64,000 nucleotides of DNA from Synaphobranchus kaupii (taxonomy: Eukaryota; Chordata; Actinopteri; Anguilliformes; Synaphobranchidae), in the NCBI GenBank assembly GCA_029718625.1, contig CM056397.1, positions 4,798,590 through 4,862,589 on the forward strand. Reading direction: 5' to 3'. Numbering within the stretch: the first letter of the stretch is position 1; each line of letters begins with the position of its first letter. Shown here piece after piece: positions 9,501-25,130 of the stretch. The position numbers and the translations under genes were made by a program. Below the pieces are notes generated by a model. That model was not told the origin of the DNA, made no database searches, and worked only from the letters and a program-made list of their open reading frames with translations.

Positions 9501-12500
9501 TGCCCTTGATATGTAAATACGGAATGTGCGTTTTGAGCATTGGAGAGGAAATGGACACCATTTCATTTGAACAGACTGATGGTATTTATATGAGATTTTG
9601 ATCAACTTATCATTGTGTCATCAATGAATGGAGATACTCATCTTACACTGAGAGCTCTGCACATTCTAAGGGTGAAAACCTCATCCTGATGCCTTATTCT
9701 GTTAGAGCTAGATAGGGATCTGAATGATAACTGACTTATTGTAGATGTAATAATCAGAATGTATTTCAGAACATATAATGCATAATTTTCTATAAACCTA
9801 TAACATCATATACATGTACTCGAAGGGCAGATCCAGACCTTTCATTTGGTGTCCACCATGCCTCGATGTGTGAATGCGGAATATGCGTTTTGAGCCTTGG
9901 AGAGGAAATTGACACCATATCATTTGAACAGACTGATGATATTAAAACGTGATTTTGATCGACTTATCATTGAGTCATCAAGGACTGGAGATATTCATCT
10001 TAAACGGAGAGTTCTGTCGTTTCTAACAGTGAAAACCGCATCCTGACGTCTTATTCCGGTAGGGTTATAAGGGGCTCTGAATGATAACTGACTCAATAGA
10101 TGTAATAACAAGAATGGATTTCAGTACAAATAATGCATGATTTTGCACAAACCTATAACATCATATACATGTACGGCCTCAGAACATCCCATACATTTAT
10201 TTGAAGGGCATATCCAGACCTTTCATTTGGTGTATATCCTGCCTTGATATGGAAATACGGAATGTGCGTTTTGAGCCTTGGAGAGGAAATGGACACCATT
10301 TCATTTGAACAGACTGATGATATTAAAACGTGATTTTGATCAACTTATCATTGTGTCATCAATGACTGGAGATACTCATCTTACACGGAGAGCTCTGCAC
10401 TTTCTAAGAGTGAAAACCCCATCCTGATGTCTTATTCCATTAGGGCTATAAGGGGCTCTGAATGATAACTGACTTATTGTACATGTAATAATCAGAATTG
10501 ATTTCAGTACATATAATGCATAATTTAGTATTAACCTATAACATCATATACATGTACTCGAAGGGCAGATCCAGACCTTTCATTTGGTGCACACCATGCC
10601 TCGATGTGTGAATGCGGAATATGTGTTTTGAGCCTTGGAGAGGAAATGGGCACCATTTCATTTGAACAGACTGATGATATTAAAACGTGATTTTGATCAA
10701 CTTCTCATTGTGTCATCAATGACTGGAGATACTCATCTTACACGGAGAGCTCTGCACTTTCTAAGAGTGAAAACCCCATCCTGATGTCTTATTCCATTAG
10801 GGCTATAAGGGGCTCTGAATGATAACTGACTTATTGTACATGTAATAATCAGAATGTATTTCAGTACATATAATGCATAATTTTGTTTTAACCTATAACA
10901 TCATATACATGTACTCGAAGGAGAGATCCAGACCTTTCATTTGGTGTAGACCATGCCTCGATGTGTGAATGCGGAATATGTGTTTTGAGCCTTGGAGAGG
11001 AAATGGGCACCATTTCATTTGAACAGACTGATGATATTAAAATGTGATTTTGATTGACTTATCATTGATTCATCAAGGACTGGAGATGTTCATCTTAAAC
11101 GGAGAGTTCTGCACTTTCTAACAGTGAAAACCGCATCCTGATGTCTTATTCCGGTAGGGTTATAAGGGGCTCTGAATGATAACTGACTCAATAGATGTAA
11201 TAACAAGAAGGGATTTCAGTACAAATAATGCATCATTTTGCACAAACCTATAACATCATATACATGTACGACCTCAGAACATCCCATACATTTATTTGAA
11301 GGGCAGATCAAGACCTTTCATTTGGTGTACATCCTGCCTTGATATGGAAATACGGAATATGCGTTTTGAGCCTTGGAGAGGAAATGGACACCATTTCATT
11401 TGAACAGACCGATGGTATTTATATGAGATTTTGATCAACTTATCATTGTGTCATCAATGAATGGAGATACTCATCTTACACGGAGAGCTCTGCACTTTCT
11501 AAGAGTGAAAACCCCATCCTGATGTCTTATTCCATTAGGGCTATAAGGGGCTCTGAATGATACTGACTTATTGTACATGTAATAATCAGAATGGCTTTCA
11601 GAACATATAATGCATAATTTTGTATAAACCTATAACATCATATACGTACATGTACTCGAAGGGCAGATCCAGACCTTTCATTTGGTGTACATCATGCCTT
11701 GATATGTAAATACGGAATGTGCGTTTTGAGCATTGGAGAGGAAATGGACACCATTTCATTTGAACAGACTGATGGTATTTATATGAGATTTTGATCAACT
11801 TATCATTGTGTCATCAATGAATGGAGATACTCATCTTACACTGAGAGCTCTGCACATTCTAAGGGTGAAAACCTCATCCTGATGCCTTATTCTGTTAGAG
11901 CTAGATAGGGATCTGAATGATAACTGACTTATTGTAGATGTAATAATCAGAATGTATTTCAGAACATATAATGCATAATTTTCTATAAACCTATAACATC
12001 ATATACATGTACTCGAAGGGCAGATCCAGACCTTTCATTTGGTGTCCACCATGCCTCGATGTGTGAATGCGGAATATGCGTTTTGAGCCTTGGAGAGGAA
12101 ATTGACACCATATCATTTGAACAGACTGATGATATTAAAACGTGATTTTGATCGACTTATCATTGAGTCATCAAGGACTGGAGATATTCATCTTAAACGG
12201 AGAGTTCTGTCGTTTCTAACAGTGAAAACCGCATCCTGACGTCTTATTCCGGGTAGGGTTATAAGGGGCTCTGAATGATAACTGACTCAATAGATGTAAT
12301 AACAAGAATGGATTTCAGTACAAATAATGCATGATTTTTGCACAAACCTATAACATCATATACATGTACCGCCTCAGAACATCCCATACATTTATTTGAA
12401 GGGCATATCCAGACCTTTCATTTGGTGTATATCCTGCCTTGATATGGAAATACGGAATGTGCGTTTTGAGCCTTGGAGAGGAAATGGACACCATTTCATT

Positions 12501-15500
12501 TGAACAGACTGATGATATTAAAACGTGATTTTGATCAACTTATCATTGTGTCATCAATGACTGGAGATACTCATCTTACACGGAGAGCTCTGCACTTTCT
12601 AAGAGTTGAAAACCCCATCCTGATGTCTTATTCCATTAGGGCTATAAGGGGCTCTGAATGATAACTGACTTATTGTACATGTAATAATCAGAATTGATTT
12701 CAGTACATATAATGCATAATTTAGTATTAACCTATAATATCATATACATGTACTCGAAGGGCAGATCCAGACCTTTCATTTGGTGCACACCATGCCTCGA
12801 TGTGTGAATGCGGAATATGTGTTTTGAGCCTTGGAGAGGAAATGGGCACCATTTCATTTGAACAGACTGATGATATTAAAATGTGATTTTGATTGACTTA
12901 TCATTGATTCATCAGGGACTGGAGATATTCATCTTAAACGGAGAGTTCTGCACTTTCTAACAGTGAAAACCGCATCCTGATGTCTTATTCCGGGTAGGGT
13001 TATAAGGGGCTCTGAATGATAACTGACTCAATAGATGTAATAACAAGAAGGGATTTCAGTACAAATAATGAATCATTTTGCACAAACCTATAACATCATA
13101 TACATGTACGACCTCAGAAACATCCCATACATTTATTTGAAGGGCAGATCCAGACCTTTCATTTGGTGTACATCCTGCCTTGATATGGAAATACGGAATG
13201 TGCGTTTTGAGCCTTGGAGAGGAAATGGACACCATTTCATTTGAACAGACTGATGATATTAAAACGTGATTTTGATCAACTTCTCATTGTGTCATCAATG
13301 ACTGGAGATACTCATCTTACACGGAGAGCTCTGCACTTTCTAAGAGTGAAAACCCCATCCTGATGTCTTATTCCATTAGGGCTATAAGGGGGCTCTGAAT
13401 GATAACTGACTTATTGTACATGTAATAATCAGAATGTATTTCAGTACATATAATGCATAATTTTGTATTAACCTATAACATCATATACATGTACTCGAAG
13501 GGCAGATCCAGACCTTTCATTTGGTGCACACCATGCCTCGATGTGTGAATGCGGAATATGTGTTTTTGAGCCTTGGAGAGGAAATGGGCACCATTTCATT
13601 TGAACAGACTGATGATATTAAAATGTGATTTTTATTGACTTATCATTGATTCATCAGGGACTGGAGATATTCATCTTAAACGGAGAGTTCTGCACTTTCT
13701 AACAGTGAAAACCGCATCCTGATGTCTTATTCCGGTAGGGTTATAAGGAGCTCTGAATGATAACTGACTCAATAGATGTAATAAAAAGAAGGGATTTCAG
13801 TACAAATAATGAATCATTTTGCACAAACCTATAACATCATATACATGTACGACCTCAGAACATCCCATACATTTATTTGAAGGGCAGATCCAGACCTTTC
13901 ATTTGGTGTACATCCTGCCTTGATATGGAAATACGGAATGTGCGTTTTGAGCCTTGGAGAGGAAATGGACACCATTTCATTTGAACAGACTGATGATATT
14001 AAAACGTGATTTTGATCAACTTCTCATTGTGTCATCAATGACTGGAGATACTCATCTTACACGGAGAGCTCTGCACTTTCTAAGAGTGAAAACCCCATCC
14101 TGATGTCTTATTCCATTAGGGCTATAAGGGGCTCTGAATGATAACTGACTTATTGTACATGTAATAATCAGAATGTATTTCAGTACATATAATGCATAAT
14201 TTTGTTTTGACCTATAACATCATATACATGTACTCGAAGGACAGATCCCAGACCTTTCATTTGGTGTAGACCATGCCTCGATGTGTGAATGCGGAATATG
14301 TGTTTTGAGCCTTGGAGAGGAAATGGGCACCATTTCATTTGAACAGACTGATGATATTAAAATGTGATTTTGATTGACTTATCATTGATTCATCAAGGAC
14401 TGGAGATATTCATCTTAAACGGAGATTTCTGCACTTTCTAACAGTAAAAACCGCATCCTGATTTCTTATTCCGTTAGGCTTATAAGGGGCTCTGAATGAT
14501 AACTGACTCAATAGATGTAATAACAAGAATGGATTTCAGTACAAATAATGCATAATTTTGCACAAACCTATAACATCATATACATGTACGAACTCAGAAC
14601 ATCCCATACATTTATTTGAAGGGCAGATCCAGACCTTTCATTTGGTGTACATCATGCCTTGATATGTAAATACGGAATGTGCGTTTTGATCCTTGGAGAG
14701 GAAATGGACACCATTTCATTTGAACAGACCGATGGTATTTATATGAGATTTTGATCAACGTATCATTGTGTCATCAATGAATGGAGATACTCATCTTACA
14801 CTGAGAGCTCTGCACTTTCTAAGGGTGAAAACCTCATCCTGATGTCTTATTCCATTAGGGCTATAAGGGGCTCTGAATGATAACTGACTTATTGTACATG
14901 TAATAATCAGAATGGATTTCAGAACATATAATGCATAATTTTGTATAAACCTATAACATCATATACGTACATGTACTCGAAGGGCAGATCCAGACCTTTC
15001 ATTTGGTGTACATCATGCCTTGATATGTAAATACGGAATGTGCGTTTTGAGCATTGGAGAGGAAATGGACACCATTTCATTTGAACAGACTGATGGTATT
15101 TATATGAGATTTTGATCAACTTATCATTGTGTCATCAATGAATGGAGATACTCATCTTACACTGAGAGCTCTGCACTTTCTAAGGGTGAAAACCTCATCC
15201 TGATGCCTTATTCTGTTAGAGCTAGATAGGGATCTGAATGATAACTGACTTATTGTAGATGTAATAATCAGAATGGATTTCAGAACATATAATGCATAAT
15301 TTTGTATAAACGTATAACATCATATACATGTACTCGAAGGGCAGGTCCAGACCTTTCATTTGGTGTACACCATGCCTCGATGTGTGAATGCGGAATATGT
15401 GTTTTGAGCCTTGGAGAGGAAATGGGCACCATTTCATTTGAACAGACTGATGATATTAAAATGTGATTTTGATTGACTTATCAATGAGTCATCAAGGACT

Positions 15501-17168
15501 GGAGATATTCATCTTAAACGGAGAGTTCTGCACTTTCTAACAGTGAAAACCGTATCCTGATGTCTTATTCCGTTAGGGTTATAAGGGGCTCTGAATGATA
15601 ACTGACTTATTGTACATGTAATAATCAGAATGGATTTCAGTACATATAATGCATAATTTTGTATTAACCTATAACATCATATACATGTACTCGAAGGGCA
15701 GATCCATACCTTTCATTTGGTGCACACCATGCCTCGATGTGTGAATGCGGAATATGTGTTTTGAGCCTTGGAGAGGAAATGGGCACCATTTCATTTGAAC
15801 AGACTGATGATATTAAAATGTGATTTTGATTGACTTATCATTGATTCATCAGGGACTGGAGATATTCATCTTAAACGGAGAGTTCTGCACTTTCTAACAG
15901 TGAAAACCACATCCTGATGTCTTATTCCGGTAGGGTTATAAGGGGCTCTGAATGATAACTGACTCAATAGATGTAATAACAAGAAGGGATTTCAGTACAA
16001 ATAATGCATCATTTTGCACAAACCTATAACATCATATACATGTACGACCTCAGAACATCCCATACATTTATTTGAAGGGCAGATCAAGACCTTTCATTTG
16101 GTGTACATCCTGCCTTGATATGGAAATACGGAATGTGCGTTTTGAGCCTTGGAGAGGAAATGGACACCATTTCATTTGAACAGACCGATGGTATTTATAT
16201 GAGATTTTGATCAACTTATCATTGTGTCATCAATGAATGGAGATACTCATCTTACACGGAGAGCTCTGCACTTTCTAAGAGTGAAAACCCCATCCTGATG
16301 TCTTATTCCATTAGGGCTATAAGGGGCTCTGAATGATAACTGACTTATTGTACATGTAATAATCAGAATGGATTTCAGAACATATAATGCATAATTTTGT
16401 ATAAACCTATAACATCATATACATGTACTCGAAGGGCAGATCCAGACCTTTCATTTGGTGCACACCATGCCTCGATGTGTGAATGCGGAATATGTGTTTT
16501 GAGCCTTGGAGAGGAAATGGGCACCATTTCATTTGAACAGACTGATGATATTAAAATGTGATTTTGATTGACTTATCATTGATTCATCAGGGACTGGAGA
16601 TATTCATCTTAAACGGAGAGTTCTGCACTTTCTAACAGTGAAAACCGCATCCTGATGTCTTATTCCGGTAGGGTTATAAGGGGCTCTGAATGATAACTGA
16701 CTCAATAGATGTAATAACAAGAAGGGATTTCAGTACAAATAATGAATCATTTTGCACAAACCTATAACATCATATACATGTACGACCTCAGAACATCCCA
16801 TACATTTATTTGAAGGGCAGATCCAGACCTTTCATTTGGTGTACATCCTGCCTTGATATGGAAATACGGAATGTGCGTTTTGAGCCTTGGAGAGGAAATG
16901 GACACCATTTCATTTGAACAGACTGATGATATTAAAACGTGATTTTGATCAACTTCTCATTGTGTCATCAATGACTGGAGATACTCATCTTACACGGAGA
17001 GCTCTGCACTTTCTAAGAGTGAAAACCCCATCCTGATGTCTTATTCCATTAGGGCTATAAGGGGCTCTGAATGATAACTGACTTATTGTACATGTAATAA
17101 TCAGAATGTATTTCAGTACATATAATGCATAATTTTGTATTAACCTATAACATCATATACATGTACTC

Positions 17169-19540
17169 GAAGGGCAAATCCAGACCTTTCATTTGGTGCA
17201 CACCATGCCTCGATGTGTGAATGCGGAATATGTGTTTTGAGCCTTGGAGAGGAAATGGGCACCATTTCATTTGAACAGACTGATGATATTAAAATGTGAT
17301 TTTTATTGACTTATCATTGATTCATCAGGGACTGGAGATATTCATCTTAAACGGAGAGTTCTGCACTTTCTAACAGTGAAAACCGCATCCTGATGTCTTA
17401 TTCCGGTAGGGTTATAAGGGGCTCTGAATGATAACTGACTCAATAGATGTAATAAAAAGAAGGGATTTCAGTACAAATAATGAATCATTTTGCACAAACC
17501 TATAACATCATATACATGTACGACCTCAGAACATCCCATACATTTATTTGAAGGGCAGATCCAGACCTTTCATTTGGTGTACATCCTGCCTTGATATGGA
17601 AATACGGAATGTGCGTTTTGAGCCTTGGAGAGGAAATGGACACCATTTCATTTGAACAGACTGATGATATTAAAACGTGATTTTGATCAACTTCTCATTG
17701 TGTCATCAATGACTGGAGATACTCATCTTACACGGAGAGCTCTGCACTTTCTAAGAGTGAAAACCCCATCCTGATGTGTTATTCCATTAGGGCTATAAGG
17801 GGCTCTGAATGATAACTGACTTATTGTACATGTAATAATCAGAATGTATTTCAGTACATATAATGCATAATTTTGTTTTGACCTATAACATCATATACAT
17901 GTACTCGAAGGACAGATCCAGACCTTTCATTTGGTGTAGACCATGCCTCGATGTGTGAATGCGGAATATGTGTTTTGAGCCTTGGAGAGGAAATGGGCAC
18001 CATTTCATTTGAACAGACTGATGATATTAAAATGTGATTTTGATTGACTTATCATTGATTCATCAGGGACTGGAGATATTCATCTTAAACGGAGAGTTCT
18101 GCACTTTCTAACAGTGAAAACCGCATCCTGATGTCTTATTCCGGTAGGGTTATAAGGGGCTCTGAATGATAACTGACTCAATAGATGTAATAACAAGAAG
18201 GGATTTCAGTACAAATAATGAATCATTTTGCACAAACCTATAACATCATATACATGTACGACCTCAGAACATCCCATACATTTATTTGAAGGGCAGATCC
18301 AGACCTTTCATTTGGTGTACATCCTGCCTTGATATGGAAATACGGAATGTGCGTTTTGAGCCTTGGAGAGGAAATGGACACCATTTCATTTGAACAGACT
18401 GATGATATTAAAACGTGATTTTGATCAACTTCTCATTGTGTCATCAATGACTGGAGATACTCATCTTACACGGAGAGCTCTGCACTTTCTAAGAGTGAAA
18501 ACCCCATCCTGATGTCTTATTCCATTAGGGCTATAAGGGGCTCTGAATGATAACTGACTTATTGTACATGTAATAATCAGAATGTATTTCAGTACATATA
18601 ATGCATAATTTTGTATTAACCTATAACATCATATACATGTACTCGAAGGGCAAATCCAGACCTTTCATTTGGTGCACACCATGCCTCGATGTGTGAATGC
18701 GGAATATGTGTTTTGAGCCTTGGAGAGGAAATGGGCACCATTTCATTTGAACAGACTGATGATATTAAAATGTGATTTTTATTGACTTATCATTGATTCA
18801 TCAGGGACTGGAGATATTCATCTTAAACGGAGAGTTCTGCACTTTCTAACAGTGAAAACCGCATCCTGATGTCTTATTCCGGTAGGGTTATAAGGGGCTC
18901 TGAATGATAACTGACTCAATAGATGTAATAAAAAGAAGGGATTTCAGTACAAATAATGAATCATTTTGCACAAACCTATAACATCATATACATGTACGAC
19001 CTCAGAACATCCCATACATTTATTTGAAGGGCAGATCCAGACCTTTCATTTGGTGTACATCCTGCCTTGATATGGAAATACGGAATGTGCGTTTTGAGCC
19101 TTGGAGAGGAAATGGACACCATTTCATTTGAACAGACTGATGATATTAAAACGTGATTTTGATCAACTTCTCATTGTGTCATCAATGACTGGAGATACTC
19201 ATCTTACACGGAGAGCTCTGCACTTTCTAAGAGTGAAAACCCCATCCTGATGTGTTATTCCATTAGGGCTATAAGGGGCTCTGAATGATAACTGACTTAT
19301 TGTACATGTAATAATCAGAATGTATTTCAGTACATATAATGCATAATTTTGTTTTGACCTATAACATCATATACATGTACTCGAAGGACAGATCCAGACC
19401 TTTCATTTGGTGTAGACCATGCCTCGATGTGTGAATGCGGAATATGTGTTTTGAGCCTTGGAGAGGAAATGGGCACCATTTCATTTGAACAGACTGATGA
19501 TATTAAAATGTGATTTTGATTGACTTATCATTGATTCATC
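17169..19540. repeat. Tandem copies of a 1476-bp tetrameric higher-order unit
   Basis: Landmarks repeat exactly 1476 bp apart: GAAGGGCAAATCCAGACC at 17169 and 18645, the private variant CTGATGTGTTATTCC near 17772 and 19248, AATAAAAAGAAGGG near 17451 and 18927, and GTTTTGACC near 17875 and 19351. 1476 is twice the 738-bp dimer. The copies diverge after about 19540, where the second copy has CATCAAGGACTGG instead of CATCAGGGACTGG. Confidence 0.85.
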
Positions 19541-20064
19541 AAGGACTGGAGATATTCATCTTAAACGGAGATTTCTGCACTTTCTAACAGTAAAAACCGC
19601 ATCCTGATTTCTTATTCCGTTAGGCTTATAAGGGGCTCTGAATGATAACTGACTCAATAGATGTAATAACAAGAATGGATTTCAGTACAAATAATGCATA
19701 ATTTTGCACAAACCTATAACATCATATACATGTACGAACTCAGAACATCCCATACATTTATTTGAAGGGCAGATCCAGAGCTTTCATTTGGTGTACATCA
19801 TGCCTTGATATGTAAATACGGAATGTGCGTTTTGATCCTTGGAGAGGAAATGGACACCATTTCATTTGAACAGACCGATGGTATTTATATGAGATTTTGA
19901 TCAACGTATCATTGTGTCATCAATGAATGGAGATACTCATCTTACACTGAGAGCTCTGCACTTTCTAAGGGTGAAAACCTCATCCTGATGTCTTATTCCA
20001 TTAGGGCTATAAGGGGCTCTGAATGATAACTGACTTATTGTACATGTAATAATCAGAATGGATT

Positions 20065-23000
20065 TCAGAACATATAATGCATAATTTTGTATAAACCTAT
20101 AACATCATATACGTACATGTACTCGAAGGGCAGATCCAGACCTTTCATTTGGTGTACATCATGCCTTGATATGTAAATACGGAATGTGCGTTTTGAGCAT
20201 TGGAGAGGAAATGGACACCATTTCATTTGAACAGACTGATGGTATTTATATGAGATTTTGATCAACTTATCATTGTGTCATCAATGAATGGAGATACTCA
20301 TCTTACACTGAGAGCTCTGCACTTTCTAAGGGTGAAAACCTCATCCTGATGCCTTATTCTGTTAGAGCTAGATAGGGATCTGAATGATAACTGACTTATT
20401 GTAGATGTAATAATCAGAATGGATTTCAGAACATATAATGCATAATTTTGTATAAACGTATAACATCATATACATGTACTCGAAGGGCAGGTCCAGACCT
20501 TTCATTTGGTGTACACCATGCCTCGATGTGTGAATGCGGAATATGTGTTTTGAGCCTTGGAGAGGAAATGGGCACCATTTCATTTGAACAGACTGATGAT
20601 ATTAAAATGTGATTTTGATTGACTTATCAATGAGTCATCAAGGACTGGAGATATTCATCTTAAACGGAGAGTTCTGCACTTTTTAACAGTGAAAACCGTA
20701 TCCTGATGTCTTATTCCGTTAGGGTTATAAGGGGCTCTGAATGATAACTGACTTATTGTACATGTAATAATCAGAATGGATTTCAGTACATATAATGCAT
20801 AATTTTGTATTAACCTATAACATCATATACATGTACTCGAAGGGCAGATCCATACCTTTCATTTGGTGCACACCATGCCTCGATGTGTGAATGCGGAATA
20901 TGTGTTTTGAGCCTTGGAGAGGAAATGGGCACCATTTCATTTGAACAGACTGATGATATTAAAATGTGATTTTGATTGACTTATCATTGATTCATCAGGG
21001 ACTGGAGATATTCATCTTAAACGGAGAGTTCTGCACTTTCTAACAGTGAAAACCACATCCTGATGTCTTATTCCGGTAGGGTTATAAGGGGCTCTGAATG
21101 ATAACTGACTCAATAGATGTAATAACAAGAAGGGATTTCAGTACAAATAATGCATCATTTTGCACAAACCTATAACATCATATACATGTACGACCTCAGA
21201 ACATCCCATACATTTATTTGAAGGGCAGATCAAGACCTTTCATTTGGTGTACATCCTGCCTTGATATGGAAATACGGAATGTGCGTTTTGAGCCTTGGAG
21301 AGGAAATGGACACCATTTCATTTGAACAGACCGATGGTATTTATATGAGATTTTGATCAACTTATCATTGTGTCATCAATGAATGGAGATACTCATCTTA
21401 CACGGAGAGCTCTGCACTTTCTAAGAGTGAAAACCCCATCCTGATGTCTTATTCCATTAGGGCTATAAGGGGCTCTGAATGATAACTGACTTATTGTACA
21501 TGTAATAATCAGAATGGATTTCAGAACATATAATGCATAATTTTGTATAAACCTATAACATCATATACATGTACTTGAAGGGCAGATCCAGAACATTCAT
21601 TGGGTGTACACCATGCCTCGATGTGTGAATGCGGAATATGTGTTTTGAGCCTTGGAGAGGAAATGGGCACCATTTCATTTGAACAGACTGATGATATTAA
21701 AATGTGATTTTGATTGACTTATCATTGAGTCATAAAGGACTGGAGATATTCATCTTGAACGGAGAGTTCTGCAGTTTCTAACAGTGGAAACCGCATCCTG
21801 ATGTCTTATTCCGGTAGGGTTATAAGGGGCTCTGAATGATAACTGGCTCAATAGATGTAATAACAAGAAGGGATTTCAGTACAAATAATGCATCATTTTG
21901 CACAAACCTATAACATCATATACATGTACGACCTCAGAACATCCCATACATTTATTTGAAGGGCAGATCCAGACCTTTCATTTGGTGTACATCCTGCCTT
22001 CATATGGAAATACGGAATGTGCGTTTTGAGCCTTGGAGAGGAAATGGACACCATTTCATTTGAACAGACTGATGATATTAAAACGTGATTTTGATCAACT
22101 TATCATTGTGTCATCAATGACTGGAGATACTCATCTTACACGGAGAGCTCTGCACTTTCTAAGAGTGAAAACCCCATCCTGATGTCTTATTCCATTAGGG
22201 CTATAAGGGGCTCTGAATGATAACTGACTTATTGTACATGTAATAATCAGAATGTATTTCAGTACATATAATGCATAATTTTGTTTTGACCTATAACATC
22301 ATATACATGTACTCGAAGGACAGATCCAGACCTTTCATTTGGTGTAGACCATGCCTCGATGTGTGAATGCGGAATATGTGTTTTGAGCCTTGGAGAGGAA
22401 ATGGGCACCATTTCATTTGAACAGACTGATGATATTAAAATGTGATTTTGATTGACTTATCATTGATTCATCAAGGACTGGAGATATTCATCTTAAACGG
22501 AGATTTCTGCACTTTCTAACAGTAAAAACCGCATCCTGATTTCTTATTCCGTTAGGCTTATAAGGGGCTCTGAATGATAACTGACTCAATAGATGTAATA
22601 ACAAGAATGGATTTCAGTACAAATAATGCATAATTTTGCACAAACCTATAACATCATATACATGTACGAACTCAGAACATCCCATACATTTATTTGAAGG
22701 GCAGATCCAGACCTTTCATTTGGTGTACATCATGCCTTGATATGTAAATACGGAATGTGCGTTTTGATCCTTGGAGAGGAAATGGACACCATTTCATTTG
22801 AACAGACCGATGGTATTTATATGAGATTTTGATCAACGTATCATTGTGTCATCAATGAATGGAGATACTCATCTTACACTGAGAGCTCTGCACTTTCTAA
22901 GGGTGAAAACCTCATCCTGATGTCTTATTCCATTAGGGCTATAAGGGGCTCTGAATGATAACTGACTTATTGTACATGTAATAATCAGAATGGATTTCAG

Positions 23001-25130
23001 AACATATAATGCATAATTTTGTATAAACCTATAACATCATATACGTACATGTACTCGAAGGGCAGATCCAGACCTTTCATTTGGTGTACATCATGCCTTG
23101 ATATGTAAATACGGAATGTGCGTTTTGAGCATTGGAGAGGAAATGGACACCATTTCATTTGAACAGACTGATGGTATTTATATGAGATTTTGATCAACTT
23201 ATCATTGTGTCATCAATGAATGGAGATACTCATCTTACACTGAGAGCTCTGCACTTTCTAAGGGTGAAAACCTCATCCTGATGCCTTATTCTGTTAGAGC
23301 TAGATAGGGATCTGAATGATAACTGACTTATTGTAGATGTAATAATCAGAATGGATTTCAGAACATATAATGCATAATTTTGTATAAACGTATAACATCA
23401 TATACATGTACTCGAAGGGCAGGTCCAGACCTTTCATTTGGTGTACACCATGCCTCGATGTGTGAATGCGGAATATGTGTTTTGAGCCTTGGAGAGGAAA
23501 TGGGCACCATTTCATTTGAACAGACTGATGATATTAAAATGTGATTTTGATTGACTTATCAATGAGTCATCAAGGACTGGAGATATTCATCTTAAACGGA
23601 GAGTTCTGCACTTTCTAACAGTGAAAACCGTATCCTGATGTCTTATTCCGTTAGGGTTATAAGGGGCTCTGAATGATAACTGACTTATTGTACATGTAAT
23701 AATCAGAATGGATTTCAGTACATATAATGCATAATTTTGTATTAACCTATAACATCATATACATGTACTCGAAGGGCAGATCCATACCTTTCATTTGGTG
23801 CACACCATGCCTCGATGTGTGAATGCGGAATATGTGTTTTGAGCCTTGGAGAGGAAATGGGCACCATTTCATTTGAACAGACTGATGATATTAAAATGTG
23901 ATTTTGATTGACTTATCATTGATTCATCAGGGACTGGAGATATTCATCTTAAACGGAGAGTTCTGCACTTTCTAACAGTGAAAACCACATCCTGATGTCT
24001 TATTCCGGTAGGGTTATAAGGGGCTCTGAATGATAACTGACTCAATAGATGTAATAACAAGAAGGGATTTCAGTACAAATAATGCATCATTTTGCACAAA
24101 CCTATAACATCATATACATGTACGACCTCAGAACATCCCATACATTTATTTGAAGGGCAGATCAAGACCTTTCATTTGGTGTACATCCTGCCTTGATATG
24201 GAAATACGGAATGTGCGTTTTGAGCCTTGGAGAGGAAATGGACACCATTTCATTTGAACAGACCGATGGTATTTATATGAGATTTTGATCAACTTATCAT
24301 TGTGTCATCAATGAATGGAGATACTCATCTTACACGGAGAGCTCTGCACTTTCTAAGAGTGAAAACCCCATCCTGATGTCTTATTCCATTAGGGCTATAA
24401 GGGGCTCTGAATGATAACTGACTTATTGTACATGTAATAATCAGAATGGATTTCAGAACATATAATGCATAATTTTGTATAAACCTATAACATCATATAC
24501 ATGTACTTGAAGGGCAGATCCAGAACATTCATTGGGTGTACACCATGCCTCGATGTGTGAATGCGGAATATGTGTTTTGAGCCTTGGAGAGGAAATGGGC
24601 ACCATTTCATTTGAACAGACTGATGATATTAAAATGTGATTTTGATTGACTTATCATTGAGTCATAAAGGACTGGAGATATTCATCTTGAACGGAGAGTT
24701 CTGCAGTTTCTAACAGTGGAAACCGCATCCTGATGTCTTATTCCGGTAGGGTTATAAGGGGCTCTGAATGATAACTGGCTCAATAGATGTAATAACAAGA
24801 AGGGATTTCAGTACAAATAATGCATCATTTTGCACAAACCTATAACATCATATACATGTACGACCTCAGAACATCCCATACATTTATTTGAAGGGCAGAT
24901 CCAGACCTTTCATTTGGTGTACATCCTGCCTTCATATGGAAATACGGAATGTGCGTTTTGAGCCTTGGAGAGGAAATGGACACCATTTCATTTGAACAGA
25001 CTGATGATATTAAAACGTGATTTTGATCAACTTATCATTGTGTCATCAATGACTGGAGATACTCATCTTACACGGAGAGCTCTGCACTTTCTAAGAGTGA
25101 AAACCCCATCCTGATGTCTTATTCAATTAG
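20065..25130. repeat. Tandem copies of a 2932-bp octameric higher-order unit
   Basis: The 20065 and 22997 copies share variants 2932 bp apart: GTATAAACGTATAAC (near 20450 and 23382), the variant AGATCCAGAACATTCATTGG (near 21581 and 24513), CTGGCTCAATAG, and GCCTTCATATGG. They agree until about 25125, where the second copy has TATTCAATTAGGG instead of TATTCCATTAGGG and then follows a different context. The start of the same unit also occurs at 14919, 5146 bp before the first copy. Confidence 0.85.
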
